DNA of 45,560 nucleotides from Phanerodontia chrysosporium. Taxonomy: Eukaryota > Basidiomycota > Agaricomycetes > Polyporales > Phanerochaetaceae. A program made the translations under genes and the position numbers. Positions 30,117 through 41,982 of the stretch are shown here, one piece after another; the stretch's first letter is position 1, and the number at the start of each line of letters is the position of its first letter. The notes under the pieces are model-generated. The model had not been told where the DNA came from. It searched no databases and saw only the letters and a list, made by a program, of their open reading frames with translations. The stretch covers positions 1 through 45,560 of the forward strand of contig MJGA01000081.1 in assembly GCA_001910725.1 (NCBI GenBank), given 5' to 3'.

Positions 30117-32568
30117 CTAGTACACCCCAAGTGGAAGAGGTTTAACTCGCAGCGAACCACGTGTTTCAAAATACCTCTTCAACCGCGCAAAGCAATCGGG
30201 GATGTCCGTCTTGCAAATGAGGTCGATAGAGGCTTGCCCGTCTGGAGCGTCAGTGGTGCGATCTTCTTCGACCTTGCGGTATACCAGGTGTAGCTTCAGT
30301 CTGAGCGGAACGAGAATATCCGACACGGCATTCTTAAGATCGGCATGGATTGAGTGAATGAGGGCCATCTCCGGTTGCGTGAGCCCCGGTGCGAGGATGA
30401 GATCGCGGCGGCTACCATAGTCGTAGAACAAGGAACGCGCCACGAACCGCTGGTTCTGGAGTGCGGCTTCGGACTGTGTCGGACGGCTCTCGTGGATTAT
30501 GTGATCGATAAGCATATACATAGCGACCCAATAGAGCGACTCCCAGTCGTTCAGAGGGTGGTACCGAAACGAAGGGAGCTGGGGCGGCAACGGTTCCGTC
30601 TTGGCTAATGAGTCTCTGTCTTTCATGAAGGGCTCCGACTGGGGACGATTGAAAGCCGTCTGTTCATCGTGAATGACGCTGGTGTTGAATAGATACCAAC
30701 CCCGGTCTGCTTCAACCGACATAAAGTATTCTGTGCCCTATCTCCACGTCAGTCTCTTGGTCGCTTGCAGTGACCCTAGACCTACCGTGCGCTTGTGCGA
30801 CATAGTGTTCTCACGGTCCCAACGCTGTGCGTATTCGAAGTCGGTTAACATACCCTTAGGCTTGCCACGTTCGTATACAACGAGGATGTTGCCCGTACTG
30901 ATGTCGCGATGGACCCATCCCATGCTATGCATGACATAGAGACCTGCAATGCAGTGAGGCCCGGTGGAAAATACCGACAATAGAAGAGGCGCGACTCACA
31001 CTGCACCACATCATAAATGGCAGAAAATATGGTCTTAAGGGAACCTTCCTTATGCAAGGCGTGGCCGTACTGCTTGAACACGACGCGGTGGTGGGTTTTC
31101 TGATTAAGAAAGAGTATCTTTGGAGGGACGCGCTCGACGAAAAAGGACTGGCTCGAATGGGAGCGAATATGGTCGTCTTGCTGCCGAGATGGGTAGAGAG
31201 CAGAGATAAGGCTGACGGAGCGCACAGCACCAGATGCGTCCCTTCGGACAAGGTGCTCGAACGACGGTGTTCGATCGTCAAACTCGCCGATGCGGACGTC
31301 GCCATACTCTGCGATGTCAGGGACATGGTCCTCCAGCAATGGATGTTTCCAGACCGGCTCGTCCTTCACGTCGTGGCGCAGGGCCTGTATAACGACTGCG
31401 TCGCGCATCCTGTCGCTGTCGACCCAGTAATCCTTGATGACGACCACTGGCCCCTCCGTGAGCCCATTCGCACCCACGCGGCGCGCCTTCCATACACGCG
31501 TTCCGCGTCCGTATGTGCCGTCGGTAGCCGCTGACGATATAAGTTCTTGAGTTCTGTAGACCGCGGGGGTGACCACACAGTCTACGACGTGATGGACCGT
31601 GATGTCATATGCGCATGATGCAGGGTCAGAGGTATCCTGTGTATGGCGAGTTCGCTTCCGCGGCGCCTGGACGATGGTTGGGTCCCAACCGAGGGCAGTT
31701 TCTTCCGCAAACATCACTCTCAAGAAGAAAGCAACGAAAAGCTTGGGCTCCTGGACCCACTTTTAGTACCATAGAAAACATGGACATCATTATCAGACGT
31801 CACCTGGAAAAAGTCGAATGGCGAGCTGACAAGGACTTGTGTCCGGTCGCAGTACCACAATCGTGCCGTGGTATTTTCGATAGTAAAGCCATAAGCTGCA
31901 CGACGCCTGGGGTCGTCGCGCATGATGATATTCATGCTCCACAGCACTTTGCGAGCATCCTGCATGGGAGTGTTCTGATCAATTTAGTAGTCCGGAGGAA
32001 CGAAAGACAAACGTACATCGTAGAAATCCTTGCCAGTGTTATCCTTCTTGAATTCTCCGACGGGGCCTATGTCTAACCAGCTATATCCACTTCCCCTCTC
32101 GTGCGCAGACTTGCCTGTGGAGGTGAGGAAAAACCCATCCGGACGAGATTTGTTTACGTCGCGCTGCAGGCCATCTCCTGGGGTTCTGGTGTCATTGTTC
32201 ACATAGAAGAAATGCTGCTCCGTAGTGCGCCTGACTAGCTTGCACTCTTCTATGGCGGTCAGAATGTCGGAGGCGACGCCTTCCAGCTTCTGGAAGACCT
32301 CACGATCGCTACCCTTTGAGGCTTTCGGCTGTTGTGGCATGGCCCTCCATTGGTATCTCTTCCCCATCACTTTGAGAGCTGCTGGGGAACGTGGTGGCTT
32401 CTTCATGAGCGCCTTCATGACGGCTTGCAGAGCAGTATCCCCGTCGCCGAAGCTAGGCGGAAGTCCTGGCAAGATGTGCGCTGCGAAGTCGTCGATAGAG
32501 ACCTCGGGTATGAGGCGAATATCTTCAGCCAGAGCGTTGCAGGGTATCTCGACGTGGTCATGGAACAT
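30117..32568 (-). CDS. FunK1-type fungal protein kinase
   Basis: On the minus strand the exons are 32568-32017, 31959-31804, 31750-31000, 30943-30786 and 30737-30117, giving 745 residues. The N-terminal domain has the family signature RPDGFFL and DIGPVGEFKK, followed by NIIMRDDPRRRAAYGFTIE and a WYCDRT segment. The kinase lobe has VVVIKDYW, VHRDISTGNIL (H498-R499-D500, N505) and LTDFEYA (D521, Glu in place of the DFG Gly). After GTEYFMS comes the typical helical tail with NDWESLYWVAMYM. FunK1 (PF17667) is an expanded, lineage-specific kinase family in basidiomycetes with largely unknown targets. The frame is open upstream of the ATG, so a further 5' exon is possible. A broken paralog lies at 33025-33622. 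Catalytic residues look intact. Confidence 0.87.
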
Positions 32569-33024
32569 CGGGGCTGCCTGCTTGTGCTTGCGAAGATGAG
32601 TGAACGTGGAACCACCATTTGTGGGCTCGCCGGTGGCAAGGAAGAGGGAGCCGAAGGCTTACAAATGATGAGGTCTGCTCGGGGAGCAGTGTAAACAGTT
32701 ACACTCCTTGTCCAGATGAGAGCAAATATTCGTGCAATCGTGGGGAAAGAGGCTAACAAGGCTGGCAGAGTGCTCCTGACGTCGTGGATCGAGTACACTT
32801 TACATATATGGCAGCTCCCGGATAGAATTGATTACAATACCATATTGGGCAGTAACTTTCCAGATTCATCCCCGCGAGGATACCTCGACGCAGTGAGCCC
32901 CAGTAGATTATGGTGTCAAATAAAGTCAGAAGGCGTTGAATAATTGCAATAGTGAGGTCTGTCACATCGCTCGCAAGCTAGGAGTGAGGCACAGATATCC
33001 CTTGTGTCCAATAAATAGTCACGT
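32569..33024. other. Upstream region of the FunK1 gene
   Basis: The gene's frame stays open to about 32660 without an ATG, so a short upstream exon could exist. Nothing else is recognised. Confidence 0.4.
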
Positions 33025-33622
33025 CTACTGCCAGTGGTCGTGCTGCTCATCGCTCTCTTCGCTACATGTCCTCCGGGGAGGGATGGTCTTGGTTCGCAAC
33101 GTTCCACGCATCGTAAAGTGCTCCTTCAGCTGCCCAAAATATATCGGAATTCCAGCCTGCTTGATGTGCTCGATAGACGCTCTCCCGTCTGGAAAGTTAG
33201 TGGTGCGATCCTCTTCAATCTCGCGCATACGCTTGGTACAGGTCCTCCTTGAGCGGGACCAAAATGTCTGACACAGCCCTCTTAAGTTCTGCATGTATCT
33301 AGTTGATGAGGGTCTTCTCCGATTGCATGCACCCTGTAGCCTCGATCGTGCCTTGGCGACTTGCATAATTGTAGAATAGGGAACGTGCTGGCACAGAACG
33401 CTGCTTCTCAAGTGCAACTTCGGAGTGTGTCGGGGGCTCTCGTCCGCGATGCGGTCGGTGACCATGTACATGGATACCCAGTACAGCGACTCCCAGTCGT
33501 TCAGAGGGCGGTAATGAAATGGAGGGGGCGGGGGCGGCGGATTCCTCTTGCAAGATAGACCGGGATTGAGAACTTTGAGATCCCACTGATGGTGACAGCT
33601 GCTCATCTGAAATGTCTTCCAT
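33025..33622 (-). pseudogene. Rotted C-terminal fragment of a second FunK1 kinase
   Basis: In order on the minus strand one finds FHYRPLNDWESLYWVSMYMV, then in another frame SEVALEKQRSVPARSLFYNY, an in-frame TAG, IHAELKRAVSDILVPLKEDL, and after a further shift REIEEDRTTNFPDGRASIEH. These match, in the same order, the last 200 residues of the intact FunK1 protein at 30117-32568. At least two frameshifts and one stop break it, and the catalytic domain is not present. It is the residue of a tandem copy. Confidence 0.78.
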
Positions 33623-33670
33623 CTGTCAAAACCAAAGTTCAGCTGTGGGAAAGGGGACTGGCAATGCTGT

Positions 33671-34030
33671 TCATGGTGGTTTTACATATATGGCAGGTCC
33701 GGACATACCACGAAGGGAAAGCCTGTTCATAGGGGCGCGCTCAAAGCCAACTGTAGGGCCGTGTACGATAGGACCGTCCTTGCTTGGGAAGCTAGGGCTC
33801 TGCAAGGCTGCTGGTGGAAAGTCAACAAGTACTTCAACTAGGACGTCGTGTAGCGCATGATTAACCCGTGCTAGATATGTTCGCGTATGCAGCACGTGGC
33901 GTGGGAAAGTTCGGCCATACCTCGTCAGAGCAGTGCAACCACCCATGTGCATTGATTCTACAGCAGTATCATACATTGCGCTCCTATTTCTTGCCCCTTC
34001 TTCGCTTTGCGGTTCGTCGTCAATCCCCAT
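33671..34030 (-). CDS. Unrecognised small ORF
   Basis: An open frame from the ATG at 34030 would encode about 119 residues (MGIDDEPQSEEG at the start, then HTRTYLARVNHALHDVLVEV). I recognise no family. It lies just upstream of the FunK1 fragment and could be part of the same decayed locus, an exon of an unrelated gene, or chance. Nothing in base composition or flanking splice sites decides this. Confidence 0.2.
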   Translation of the reverse strand: MGIDDEPQSEEGARNRSAMYDTAVESMHMGGCTALTRYGRTFPRHVLHTRTYLARVNHALHDVLVEVLVDFPPAALQSPSFPSKDGPIVHGPTVGFERAPMNRLSLRGMSGPAIYVKPP

Positions 34031-34183
34031 CTCACCCAGTTGGATACCCTCCACTCCACGCCGGTCGGCCGGTTGGCGCTGCCAGTGTCGGATGTTGTCG
34101 GATGTTGACGCGGACTCGCCTAGAGCTCTGATCCCAACCTGCGGTGCAAAAGGAAAACATGCGTCAATTACAGCTGTCCTGCG

Positions 34184-35620
34184 CTACTTGTAGACATAGG
34201 GTATAGTAAACGCTGCGACGAGCGCGAGGACCGCAAGCACGACGGCGACGACAGGCTTGCTCGTCGCATCGTCTGCGCGTTTCGCGGTCACGCTGTCTGC
34301 CTTGATGCGCTTCGCGACCGGCGCTGGCTCATAGATGGAGAGTTGCACGTACCCGATCGACTTGAGACCGTGGACACTGGACAAAGGTCAGATCCTGCGC
34401 AGGCGACAAGCGAAGATCGAGACGTACTAGTACCCGTTGATATTGCGCGTGATCTCGTCCTCCATGCCGAGAGGTACGCCGGCGAGCGACCACATCACCT
34501 TCGTGTGGTCGCTGCCCTGGTCGAGCGTGGTCGTGAGTGTCGCAAAGTGGCCTGTACGCCATGTGTTAGTCGTGCATGCATCGGTGCATGCGCGGTGAGC
34601 GTACCTTCTGGCCAGCTCGGGTTCGACAGCGCCCACGTCTGCACGATCTCCTTCGGTGGGTTGAGCGAGACGTACTTGCCCTTGACGCCGCCACCGAACA
34701 GCGAATACTCGGTATCGGGTTTCGCAGAAGACTGATGCGGGTCAGCGTATGAACAAATGGGGCCTCTGGAGAGAGCGTACCTTGGCGGGCGCGCGTGTCC
34801 ACGACGGTATCCTGTTTTCATCGGTGAGGATGGAGAAGAGGTCGTCCGCAGACGCCATGAACGACGCGTCGACGGAGACAGTTGTCGTGTTCACGGCCTT
34901 GGCATCCTTCTTCACCGCAGGCTTCGCCGCCGCAGCCGAACTCGCAGGGGTCGCCGCGGACGCGGTGTTCGCAGAGGCAGCAGAGCCCGCAGGTGCGGGT
35001 GTGCCTGTGCGGCTCGTCTCGGCGCTGACGATGATGTCCTTGCCGTGCGTGTTGATGATGGCGGACGGGAACTCGGAGAGCTTCGCCTCGAGCGCGGTCG
35101 GGAGGCGCGCCTTCGCGAGCTCGAAGACCTTGTCGACGGCCGGGCTCCGCGTCGTGGTAAGGCTCCAATGCCACTGCGCCACGCATAAGAACCATGCTAT
35201 GTCGTGCGGGCGCGCGCGCGACGCACCTGGTACTCGGAGATGCCATCCAGCGTAATCTCGTGCGAGACCTCGGGAATGGTGAGCTTGCCCTTGACCTCGG
35301 TGCCGTCTGCAGCCTTTCCGGTCCACCTCAGCTCGACCTTGCAGTCGTAGATAGTGAGTAGTCTATGGCGAAAGTCAGTGTGCGATCTGTGCAGTCATAT
35401 CAGGCCATCCAACATACTTGGACTTGCGCTGTCCGAGTTCGACGTCTCCGTCCACCTCAACAACCTCCGATACAGAGACCTCCTCCTCTCCGTCGCCCTT
35501 GACGGAGATAGTCGTGAGCTCGCGTTCGAACCAATTCTTCGCCCATGGTGTCACGTTCTTGTTCTTCCAGTGCCAGTTGGCGGTCGAAGCAGGCATCGGC
35601 GGCGGTGGGACAGCAGCCAT
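34184..35620 (-). CDS. AHA1: Activator of Hsp90 ATPase, with C-terminal membrane segment
   Basis: On the minus strand the exons are 35620-35418, 35362-35227, 35173-34781, 34731-34605, 34551-34428 and 34376-34184, giving 391 residues. Aha1 binds Hsp90 and stimulates its ATPase during client folding in the cytosol. The N-terminal domain shows NWHWKNKNVTPWAKNWF, SVSEVVEVDGDVELGQRKSK and IYDCKVELRWTG. After an Ala-rich linker (about residues 175-210) comes the C-terminal AHSA1/START-like domain (SVDASFMASADDLFSILTD, PKEIVQTWALSNPSWPEG). Yeast Aha1 is 350 residues. Here the extra length comes from the linker and from an unexpected end: after the AHSA1 domain a Lys-rich spacer leads to a hydrophobic helix (about residues 368-389, VVAVVLAVLALVAAF) at the very C-terminus, resembling a tail anchor. 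All splice phases are consistent. Confidence 0.92.
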
Positions 35621-36221
35621 GGTAGTATTAGAGCGAGATTAGTAGGTAGTAGAGCACGGAAGAGAGCAAAGAGAACGAAAAGTAGGAAGACGTCACGAAG
35701 CTCGAGCCGCCGTAGTGAGCGCGGTTTATGAGAGGTGCGCGCAACTTGCCCGCCGTCTCGAACATTCCACCGCATTCGGCTACCGACTTCACACGGACGA
35801 GCACAGACACGACGTTTGCACATTCTGCCAGCAGAGCTGGAGAGGGCTGTTCGCTGAGATATCTCTCAAGTTGCAGAGAGGTCTGGTTGCGGGTGTACCA
35901 CCTCGTATGTGCGGAACGACGTGAAGTCATCCCTCCGCAGTTCAAGGCGCTCCGAAAAGGCGGATCAAGACTAGATCAGGAAAGCGTCGGGGCCGGAGGT
36001 AACGTTAGCTCGCATTTAGGAAGCGGAAAACATGGCATTAGGGAAGAACGAGCGTAGAGGTGGTAAATAACAACGGGAGTAAAAACAACAATTCAGTCCT
36101 GTCATCCGGTGGAAACGAGCGGTACGGACGAGAGCATCCAAGAGGGGTATCGGAATTTTCAAAGGATAAACAACAGGGTTACCGAGAGGAAGTGCAACGA
36201 GGAATCCCGGGCGTAGACAAT
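35621..36221. other. Promoter region of AHA1 and 3' flank of CDC10
   Basis: No gene is seen in these 600 bases. They lie between the stop of the septin gene and the start of AHA1, both transcribed leftward. Confidence 0.5.
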
Positions 36222-37398
36222 CTACGACGCCGCCGGGCGGTTCGTCTGTTCCTTGAGCGCAAGCAGCTGCTTCGAGCGGAACGCCTCGTAGTGAATCTGC
36301 GCCGTCGTCTCGATGAGGTCCTGCAGGTGGGTCCTCGTCAGGAAATTCCGCAAGTAGACGAACTCGCAGTGCTTTTCGTCTTCAACGTTGATCACGCCCC
36401 AGCGTGTCTTGCGGCCACGGACAGTCTTGCCGTCAATGATCACGCTCCGCTCAGAGCCAACAACCGCGAAGGGGATCATGTTCTATGGAATCGTCAGCGC
36501 TTTAGACTGTTCAACGAAAGTATAACACGAACCCGGATGCTCTCATTGAGTTGGATCTCCTCTTCGTCGTTCTCCTCAGTGTCAAAGGGGTAGAGGCGGA
36601 TGTTGTGGTAGGTCATCTCGGCACGAATCTTCTGCTTGAACGACTCGCGCTCCTCAAGGGTCAGGCTGTCCGCCTTCGCGATCACCGGTACAACATTGAC
36701 GACCTCGCTGAGCTTCTTCATGACAATGATGTCAATGGGACGGAGCGAGTGACCGCTTGGGTTGATAAAGTAGAGAGCGCAGTGAATACGCGTGTCCTGA
36801 ATGTGCCGGTCACGCATAGCAGTCAGCTCCTTGCGCAAGTATGCACTGTGCTGGTCCTTGATGTATTTAATGATCGGATCCCAGCTGCGAATAACGACAA
36901 TCAGCGGTGCGTCCTGCGTATGAGAAGTACGATCAAAGCGCACCAGCCCTCGTTGTTGATTTGGTCGCCATAGCCGGGCGTGTCGACAATGTTCAAACGG
37001 AGGCGGACGCCATTCTCAACAATAACTATCCATCGACATTCAGGTTACATCCTGCACGCGCCAATACACCATACGCACCATGTGAGACCGGGTGAATCTC
37101 CGTCGTCTGCCTCACTGGCTCGTCAGCAGCGAGACGTCCCTTCGAGTCGATGAGGTGCGAGGCGAAGATGGTGTTGATGAGCGTCGACTTGCCCAAGCCC
37201 GTCTGACCTACAGCACACTGTTAGCTAGTGTCCATGCCGCCTGGGGCCCTAGCGCAGGCACGTACCAACGACGATCACGTTGAACTGGAAGCCACGCTTC
37301 AAGAGCTTGTGCTCGATTTGCGCAGTGATGCTGTCGAAACCGACGTACGACGACGCGCGAATCTCCTCTGCGGGCGCGGAAGATGTGCTGGACGACAT
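36222..37398 (-). CDS. CDC10: Septin, Cdc10 class
   Basis: On the minus strand the exons are 37398-37266, 37207-37079, 37025-36944, 36884-36533 and 36482-36222, giving 318 residues. Septins polymerise into filaments at division sites and polarised tips; Cdc10 forms the centre of the rod-shaped complex. The protein starts with SSYVGFDSITAQIEHKLLKR. It has the P-loop GQTGLGKST (45-53), the switch motif DTPG (102-105) and the specificity motif AKAD (184-187), and the septin unique element includes GRKTRWGVINVED and FLTRTHLQDLIETT. It lacks the C-terminal coiled coil of other septins, as expected for Cdc10, and is close to the yeast length of 322. Introns are 50-59 nt, and the first splits the P-loop region. 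Confidence 0.95.
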
Positions 37399-39236
37399 GA
37401 CTGGAGGACGAAAGAGCGGAGGGGCGTGCGATGTGACGGGAGGCAAGGGACTGTTGGTGCGACGTCTCGAAAACGCGCTGTAGTACAACTGCGTTTGAAA
37501 GCGCTTTCAATACCAGGTGTAGAAAGAGTAAGCGGGGTTTCAAAGAAGGATTACCGAGGTAAGCTTATGGGTTGATGGGCGTAACAACGCCTTAACAACA
37601 GTTCAGCATCTCGTCCATCATGACCTCAGCTCGGTGCCGTGCACGACCTGCAACTACCCTTTCAATCGTTCTTGCGGCTTCGACACGCTACACAACAATC
37701 CAGCGAGGCTCTAATCACGAAATCACGAGAATCTTGCGGTCCACGCTGTGCTTGCTCTAGGGACAAGTCAAACCTCCGTGTCCCGTCTTTCGCTTCGATG
37801 GTGAAGATAACTGTCTCTGGACTCGAGCGCGCAAACATGTTCTGGACAAACTAGGCCTCTAGGATGACCTCCACATGGTTGTTCTTCGGGGCTGACCAAA
37901 CAGGCGATGCACTGTTATGAAAGCGAAAACTGCACACGCAGGCTCTTCTGAGGCATGTACATAAGGTGTGATAAATTCGTCCCCAGGCTGGCTATTGCTG
38001 AACCATTATATAGATCTCTACTATGGTCTCATGTCTACGACCACCCCGAACTGCGCAGGACGACTTGGTTCTTGATAGACACCCGACTCCAAATCCATGA
38101 TACTCTTAGATGACCCCTGCCCACGTGCTTCGCCACGTTCCCCACACATATCCCGCTGCCAAGGCACCTGGCGTCGATTTCGATCCTTCGGAGCCCTCGC
38201 GCCCGGTTCCTGTGCATGGCGAATCGGCACGGGTTGCCCGGGACAAACGGGCGGCGTGGCAGAGCTTGCGAACTGTGCTTCTCGAGCTGCATGTACTGGG
38301 GCAGGATTCTGGAAGGCACAGCAAGGCTAGTCGTCCCTGAAGAGTCTGATGACGGGCTACGATGCTGCGCACCTTGCGCTCGTGACGATGCGCTCGCCGA
38401 GGCACCATGCTGCTCCCCGCTGGTGTGTTGGCTGCGCTGGATCCGCCGCCGCCTATCATCTCCGGCTCCGTAATTGAATCCTGTTTCTATGTTATGATGG
38501 CCATTGGTGTGCCTTGGAAATGCGCAGCTGCTGGAGCTCCGCTCTGCTGGGACTGACACTGTACACTGATCTATGTTCTCAGCGCCACGACCACCTTGGA
38601 ACAAGATATGAAGCATACTAGAGTACGCAGGGATTTATTTACACATTGAAGGCCATTACTTATTTCTGCAGGCATGAAAGGCTGGGCAGGGCTACCATGC
38701 CCAGCCACCACTCGGCTAGCCTTTCGACACGAGCGGATACTCGCCGCCCTGCAAAGCGCGCCCAATGTCACAGCTTGCCATAGGCCCCGACTGGAGTGCG
38801 AGACTGCATGTCATCAAAAGGTCTGGGACCGTGTTCCGGTGCGCGTCGGGCTGAACATCGTCGGTCAGACCTTTCTAGCCGCCTAGCCACCACTGATCGC
38901 ACCAACAATATTTGCACAATGCCCGCCCGCCCGACGCCCAATACTGAGACTGACCGGGAGTATGCGGTGGAGTGACGTCTAAAAGTAAGACAAAGCCGCG
39001 TCGAACCTTGCCCCACCGCGCCCTCGCGTTGCCGGGCGCATCAATCAGACGTAACGAAACATCGATCGAGGCAATGCTTGCGCCTTGCCCGGGCACTTCT
39101 CTTTTGCCTCGTGGCAGTCCGCAGGATCGCGGGTGGCAGCGCGTATATCTTCCGGGCCAACGCAGGTAGCGTTCTCCGTTTGCTACCTCCCCACGTCTGC
39201 AGGCAGGACGGACGACGCCCTAACGACGAGACCGCC
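37399..39236. other. Intergenic region between CDC10 and the membrane-protein array
   Basis: About 1.8 kb without a well-supported gene. A minus-strand frame from the ATG at 38616 to 38035 could encode 193 residues, but its composition (Ser/Arg-rich, no motif) and lack of splice support leave it doubtful. The left end is the promoter of CDC10 and the right end that of the first array gene. Confidence 0.4.
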
Positions 39237-41073
39237 ATGCACGTCTCCGGCAGAACGGTCGCATGTGCGTTCATGTTCCTTGTAGCAAATGCTCACGCGC
39301 AGATGCCGCGCACATTCCGATGGTCTTTCACTCAATCCGTAAGGTCGTTGTTTGAGCACTTTACACTGCGACTGATATGGTTCACAGTCAACTTCTGGCT
39401 CATTGGAAGAGTGTCAAACTCTTACCGTCGCGCTCGAGTCTCTGGAAGGCACCGCCTCTTCCGAGCCTTTGGGAACTCCGCCATATTCCATGTTGGCTTT
39501 CGAACCTGGAGGAATCCCGACTACGTCCGCACTTGGTTCGGATCCTGCGCATCTGTCATGGCAGGTCAAGCACGCTCGCGGTGCGTGAGCTTGAACGCAA
39601 ACTGAGGTTTATTGTGCTCATCTTCCCCATTGAAGGCTCACAAGTCATGCTCGCCGTTGTGGACTCAGCTGGAGATTCAGGAGGCGTGTCTGATATACTC
39701 TATAACGTCACTGGTAAGTTACGTCTTCGCTTACTGATCTTTTGCTCATATATCACGAATATTCCCCAGCTGGCAGTGATTTGTCATGTTTACATGCGCC
39801 TTCCGCATCTGCTGTCCTGCAGACGAACGTGTCCGATACTCTGGAGACATGCAAGCCCTGGGATCTCAAAATTATCGGCGGAGTACAGCCGTACACAGTG
39901 GTGCTGTCGCAACTTCACTCCCCAACCCTGACTGTCGTGACTCTACAAGAAAATGACGACATTTTCACCTACATTAACCGTGCTGATCCTGGGTGGTGGA
40001 TGATGGGTGAGTGGTTCGAAACCGGTGTAAAACCTTTTCTGAAACTCCTACTCTCTACAAGCCTCTATGTTCGACGCGTAAGTCAGTATCTTCTGGACTG
40101 CTCAAGCTCTGATCTGAATTTATTCAGCACAGGAACGTGGGGACTCTCGACTGCCTTGGTTCAAAGCACAGGTTCCGCAGATACTAGCTGTCCAGGGCTT
40201 GAATCTTCGGAGACCGCTTCTAGCAGTGGGTTGAGCGACCGTTCTTTTCCGGCCTCAGCCCTCCCACTCCCACCAGATACTTCGACATCAGATGCAACTT
40301 CGGGTCCGAATGCCAGCACGAGCTCTTCCGCTGTGCCTTCGACTGCATCGGTTGAGAATCGATCAGTCGCTGGTGCAAGCGCGAATTCACAGCTCGCGGT
40401 CGGTCTGGCTTTGGGGATCGGAATTCCCGTCATCGCGGCATTGGTGGCAACTTTCTGGTTTTGCACTCACAGAGGGAAGAAGCAGGAGGAGCCTTCACGA
40501 TCGCCTATCGATATGCTTGCCTCACCGGTCAAGAGTAGTCGCTATAGCATGCGTGACGCCCTCGTCACCGCTCCATCCGACTTGCGGTTGTGGCTTCTGG
40601 GACATGCGCGCGCGCCCTCCGAATCTATGGACTACGATGCAGAATTGTCTTCAACGCGATACTCAGACCTCAACGAGAATCAGATGTCCGAAAGACGGCG
40701 CTCGAGGCTGTTCAGTCCATGGGAGCGACTCGATCCCGTCTCCGAATTTCACGAAAGTGCGCCGCCTTCCCGGTCGCAGACGCCGAACAATTTCGCCGCC
40801 GGACACGACCTGTATTCTACCGTTCTGGTAGATATGCCCTCGACGGCGAGGACGCCCTCCCCTGCCGCGACAGCCGCACACGAACAAGTCCGTCGTGTTG
40901 CGCAGGTCTACCTCAGGCCCTCTTCGTCGCGCGGCTCTCTGCCGCGGCTAGTGCAGGACCCCGTGCTTCACGATATCATACCCCGAACCGCATCTCCCGA
41001 TAGCATCGATAGTCGTTGCAGCAGGGATGGACTAGTAGAGACTGAGGAGTCCCATCAATCGACGTTACGATAG
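39237..41073 (+). CDS. Secreted/one-pass membrane protein with Cys-containing ectodomain (array member 1)
   Basis: Exons are 39237-39338, 39388-39580, 39636-39713, 39770-40006, 40062-40077 and 40128-41073, giving 523 residues. A signal peptide (residues 1-21, CAFMFLVANAHA) precedes FRWSF and an ectodomain with paired cysteines in EECQTL, SCLHA, ETCKPW and TSCPGL, plus YSMLAFEPGG, GGVQPYTV and TYINRADPG. A Ser/Thr-rich stalk leads to a transmembrane helix at about 300-323 (VGLALGIGIPVIAALVATF) and a long cytoplasmic tail rich in Ser, Arg and Pro. Similar proteins are common in Agaricomycetes but have no assigned function; a cell-surface sensor or adhesion role would be a guess. Exon 5 is a 16-nt microexon shared with member 2. 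This member has the longest tail. Confidence 0.82.
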
Positions 41074-41982
41074 ACAAACCGTCTTCGCACGAGTCCCTGA
41101 TACCCTGGATTCAATGGACACCTCGTAATTTATAGCGCCTATCGGTATGCTTGTGCATAATGTTCTATACCTAGAAAAACATTACTTGACGGCCTATTTG
41201 CACAGATAAAGTGGACGAACGCGAGAATCGGTCTAGAAGTGAAGTTTCTCGACCTCAGACTCGGAAGCTCACGCAAGTGATACAGCCTTGGCCAGGATCA
41301 TGGTTCCAAATGTGCGTTCCATTTTCTTCTCTAGCCATTCGCAGTCTTGTATAACACACGTTCTGCCACCAGAGACACTCTCATTGTTCCCTCGTATGAA
41401 GCTAGCAGGCACTCCTAGTTGGACTCGCAAGCGCTTTCCTACGCCGCTGTACAATAATGCACACAAGGTGATAACTTGTGCTATCCTGAGTTCCTCCCCT
41501 GCAAGCATGAGTCGTTCCCTCCGCTTCGATGGGCGATACCTTCGCCATCTCATTGTTGATCGCCGGAAGGAAAGACGAGACGCGCTGACGCACCTAGAAT
41601 CAAGGGAAAATACTACAGTACGACTCCAGTTTCACGACCCTGTGTCCATCGAGCCCTGGGAATCCGAGCACACACAAGCAGAACTTCTTACACATTGTAT
41701 CATCGCCTCCTGCGTTCTTAAAGATGGTGAGTACGGCTGCGTCATCTCCATCTTAATGCGGCTCGCTCGCTGCGCATGTGCCGTGCAGAGGTTGCTAAAC
41801 ATTTACAGCCTTGACCCGTGCCCCTCGCTGCAAGGTGTTTCTGATCATGGGCTCTTGTCGGCGTCCTCTCTCAGACGCGACGGGATCATCTTCATGCGGA
41901 TGCGACCGGAGCTGTGGACCTTAGCCTTCCCATCTCCCCTTTCTTCTCTTCGATGTTATTCGCTTCGCACCTGACAGGCAGG
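41074..41982. other. Upstream region of array member 2, with probable 5'-UTR intron
   Basis: No separate gene is supported; an open frame at 41300-41974 has no motif and overlaps the promoter. Bases 41657-41890 match 44547-44775 upstream of member 3. Within the match, ATG|GTGAGTACGGCTGC at 41727 and GCTAAACATTTACAG ending at 41808 look like the ends of an 82-nt intron. Confidence 0.5.
41727..41808 (+). other. Probable 5'-UTR intron of array member 2
   Basis: It has a GTGAGT donor, a GCTAAAC branch-like word and a TTTACAG acceptor. All three signals are conserved in the duplicated upstream DNA of member 3 (44618-44702), while the bases between have drifted. Confidence 0.5.

Noticed and set aside
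38035..38616. A 193-codon minus-strand frame with an ATG
   Set aside because: It has a start codon but no motif and an Arg/Ser-biased composition, overlapping frames look equally good, and no introns support it. It cannot be excluded.
41300..41974. A 225-codon plus-strand frame before array member 2
   Set aside because: It crosses the probable 5'-UTR intron, is not kept open in the duplicated DNA at 44547-44775, and shows no motif.
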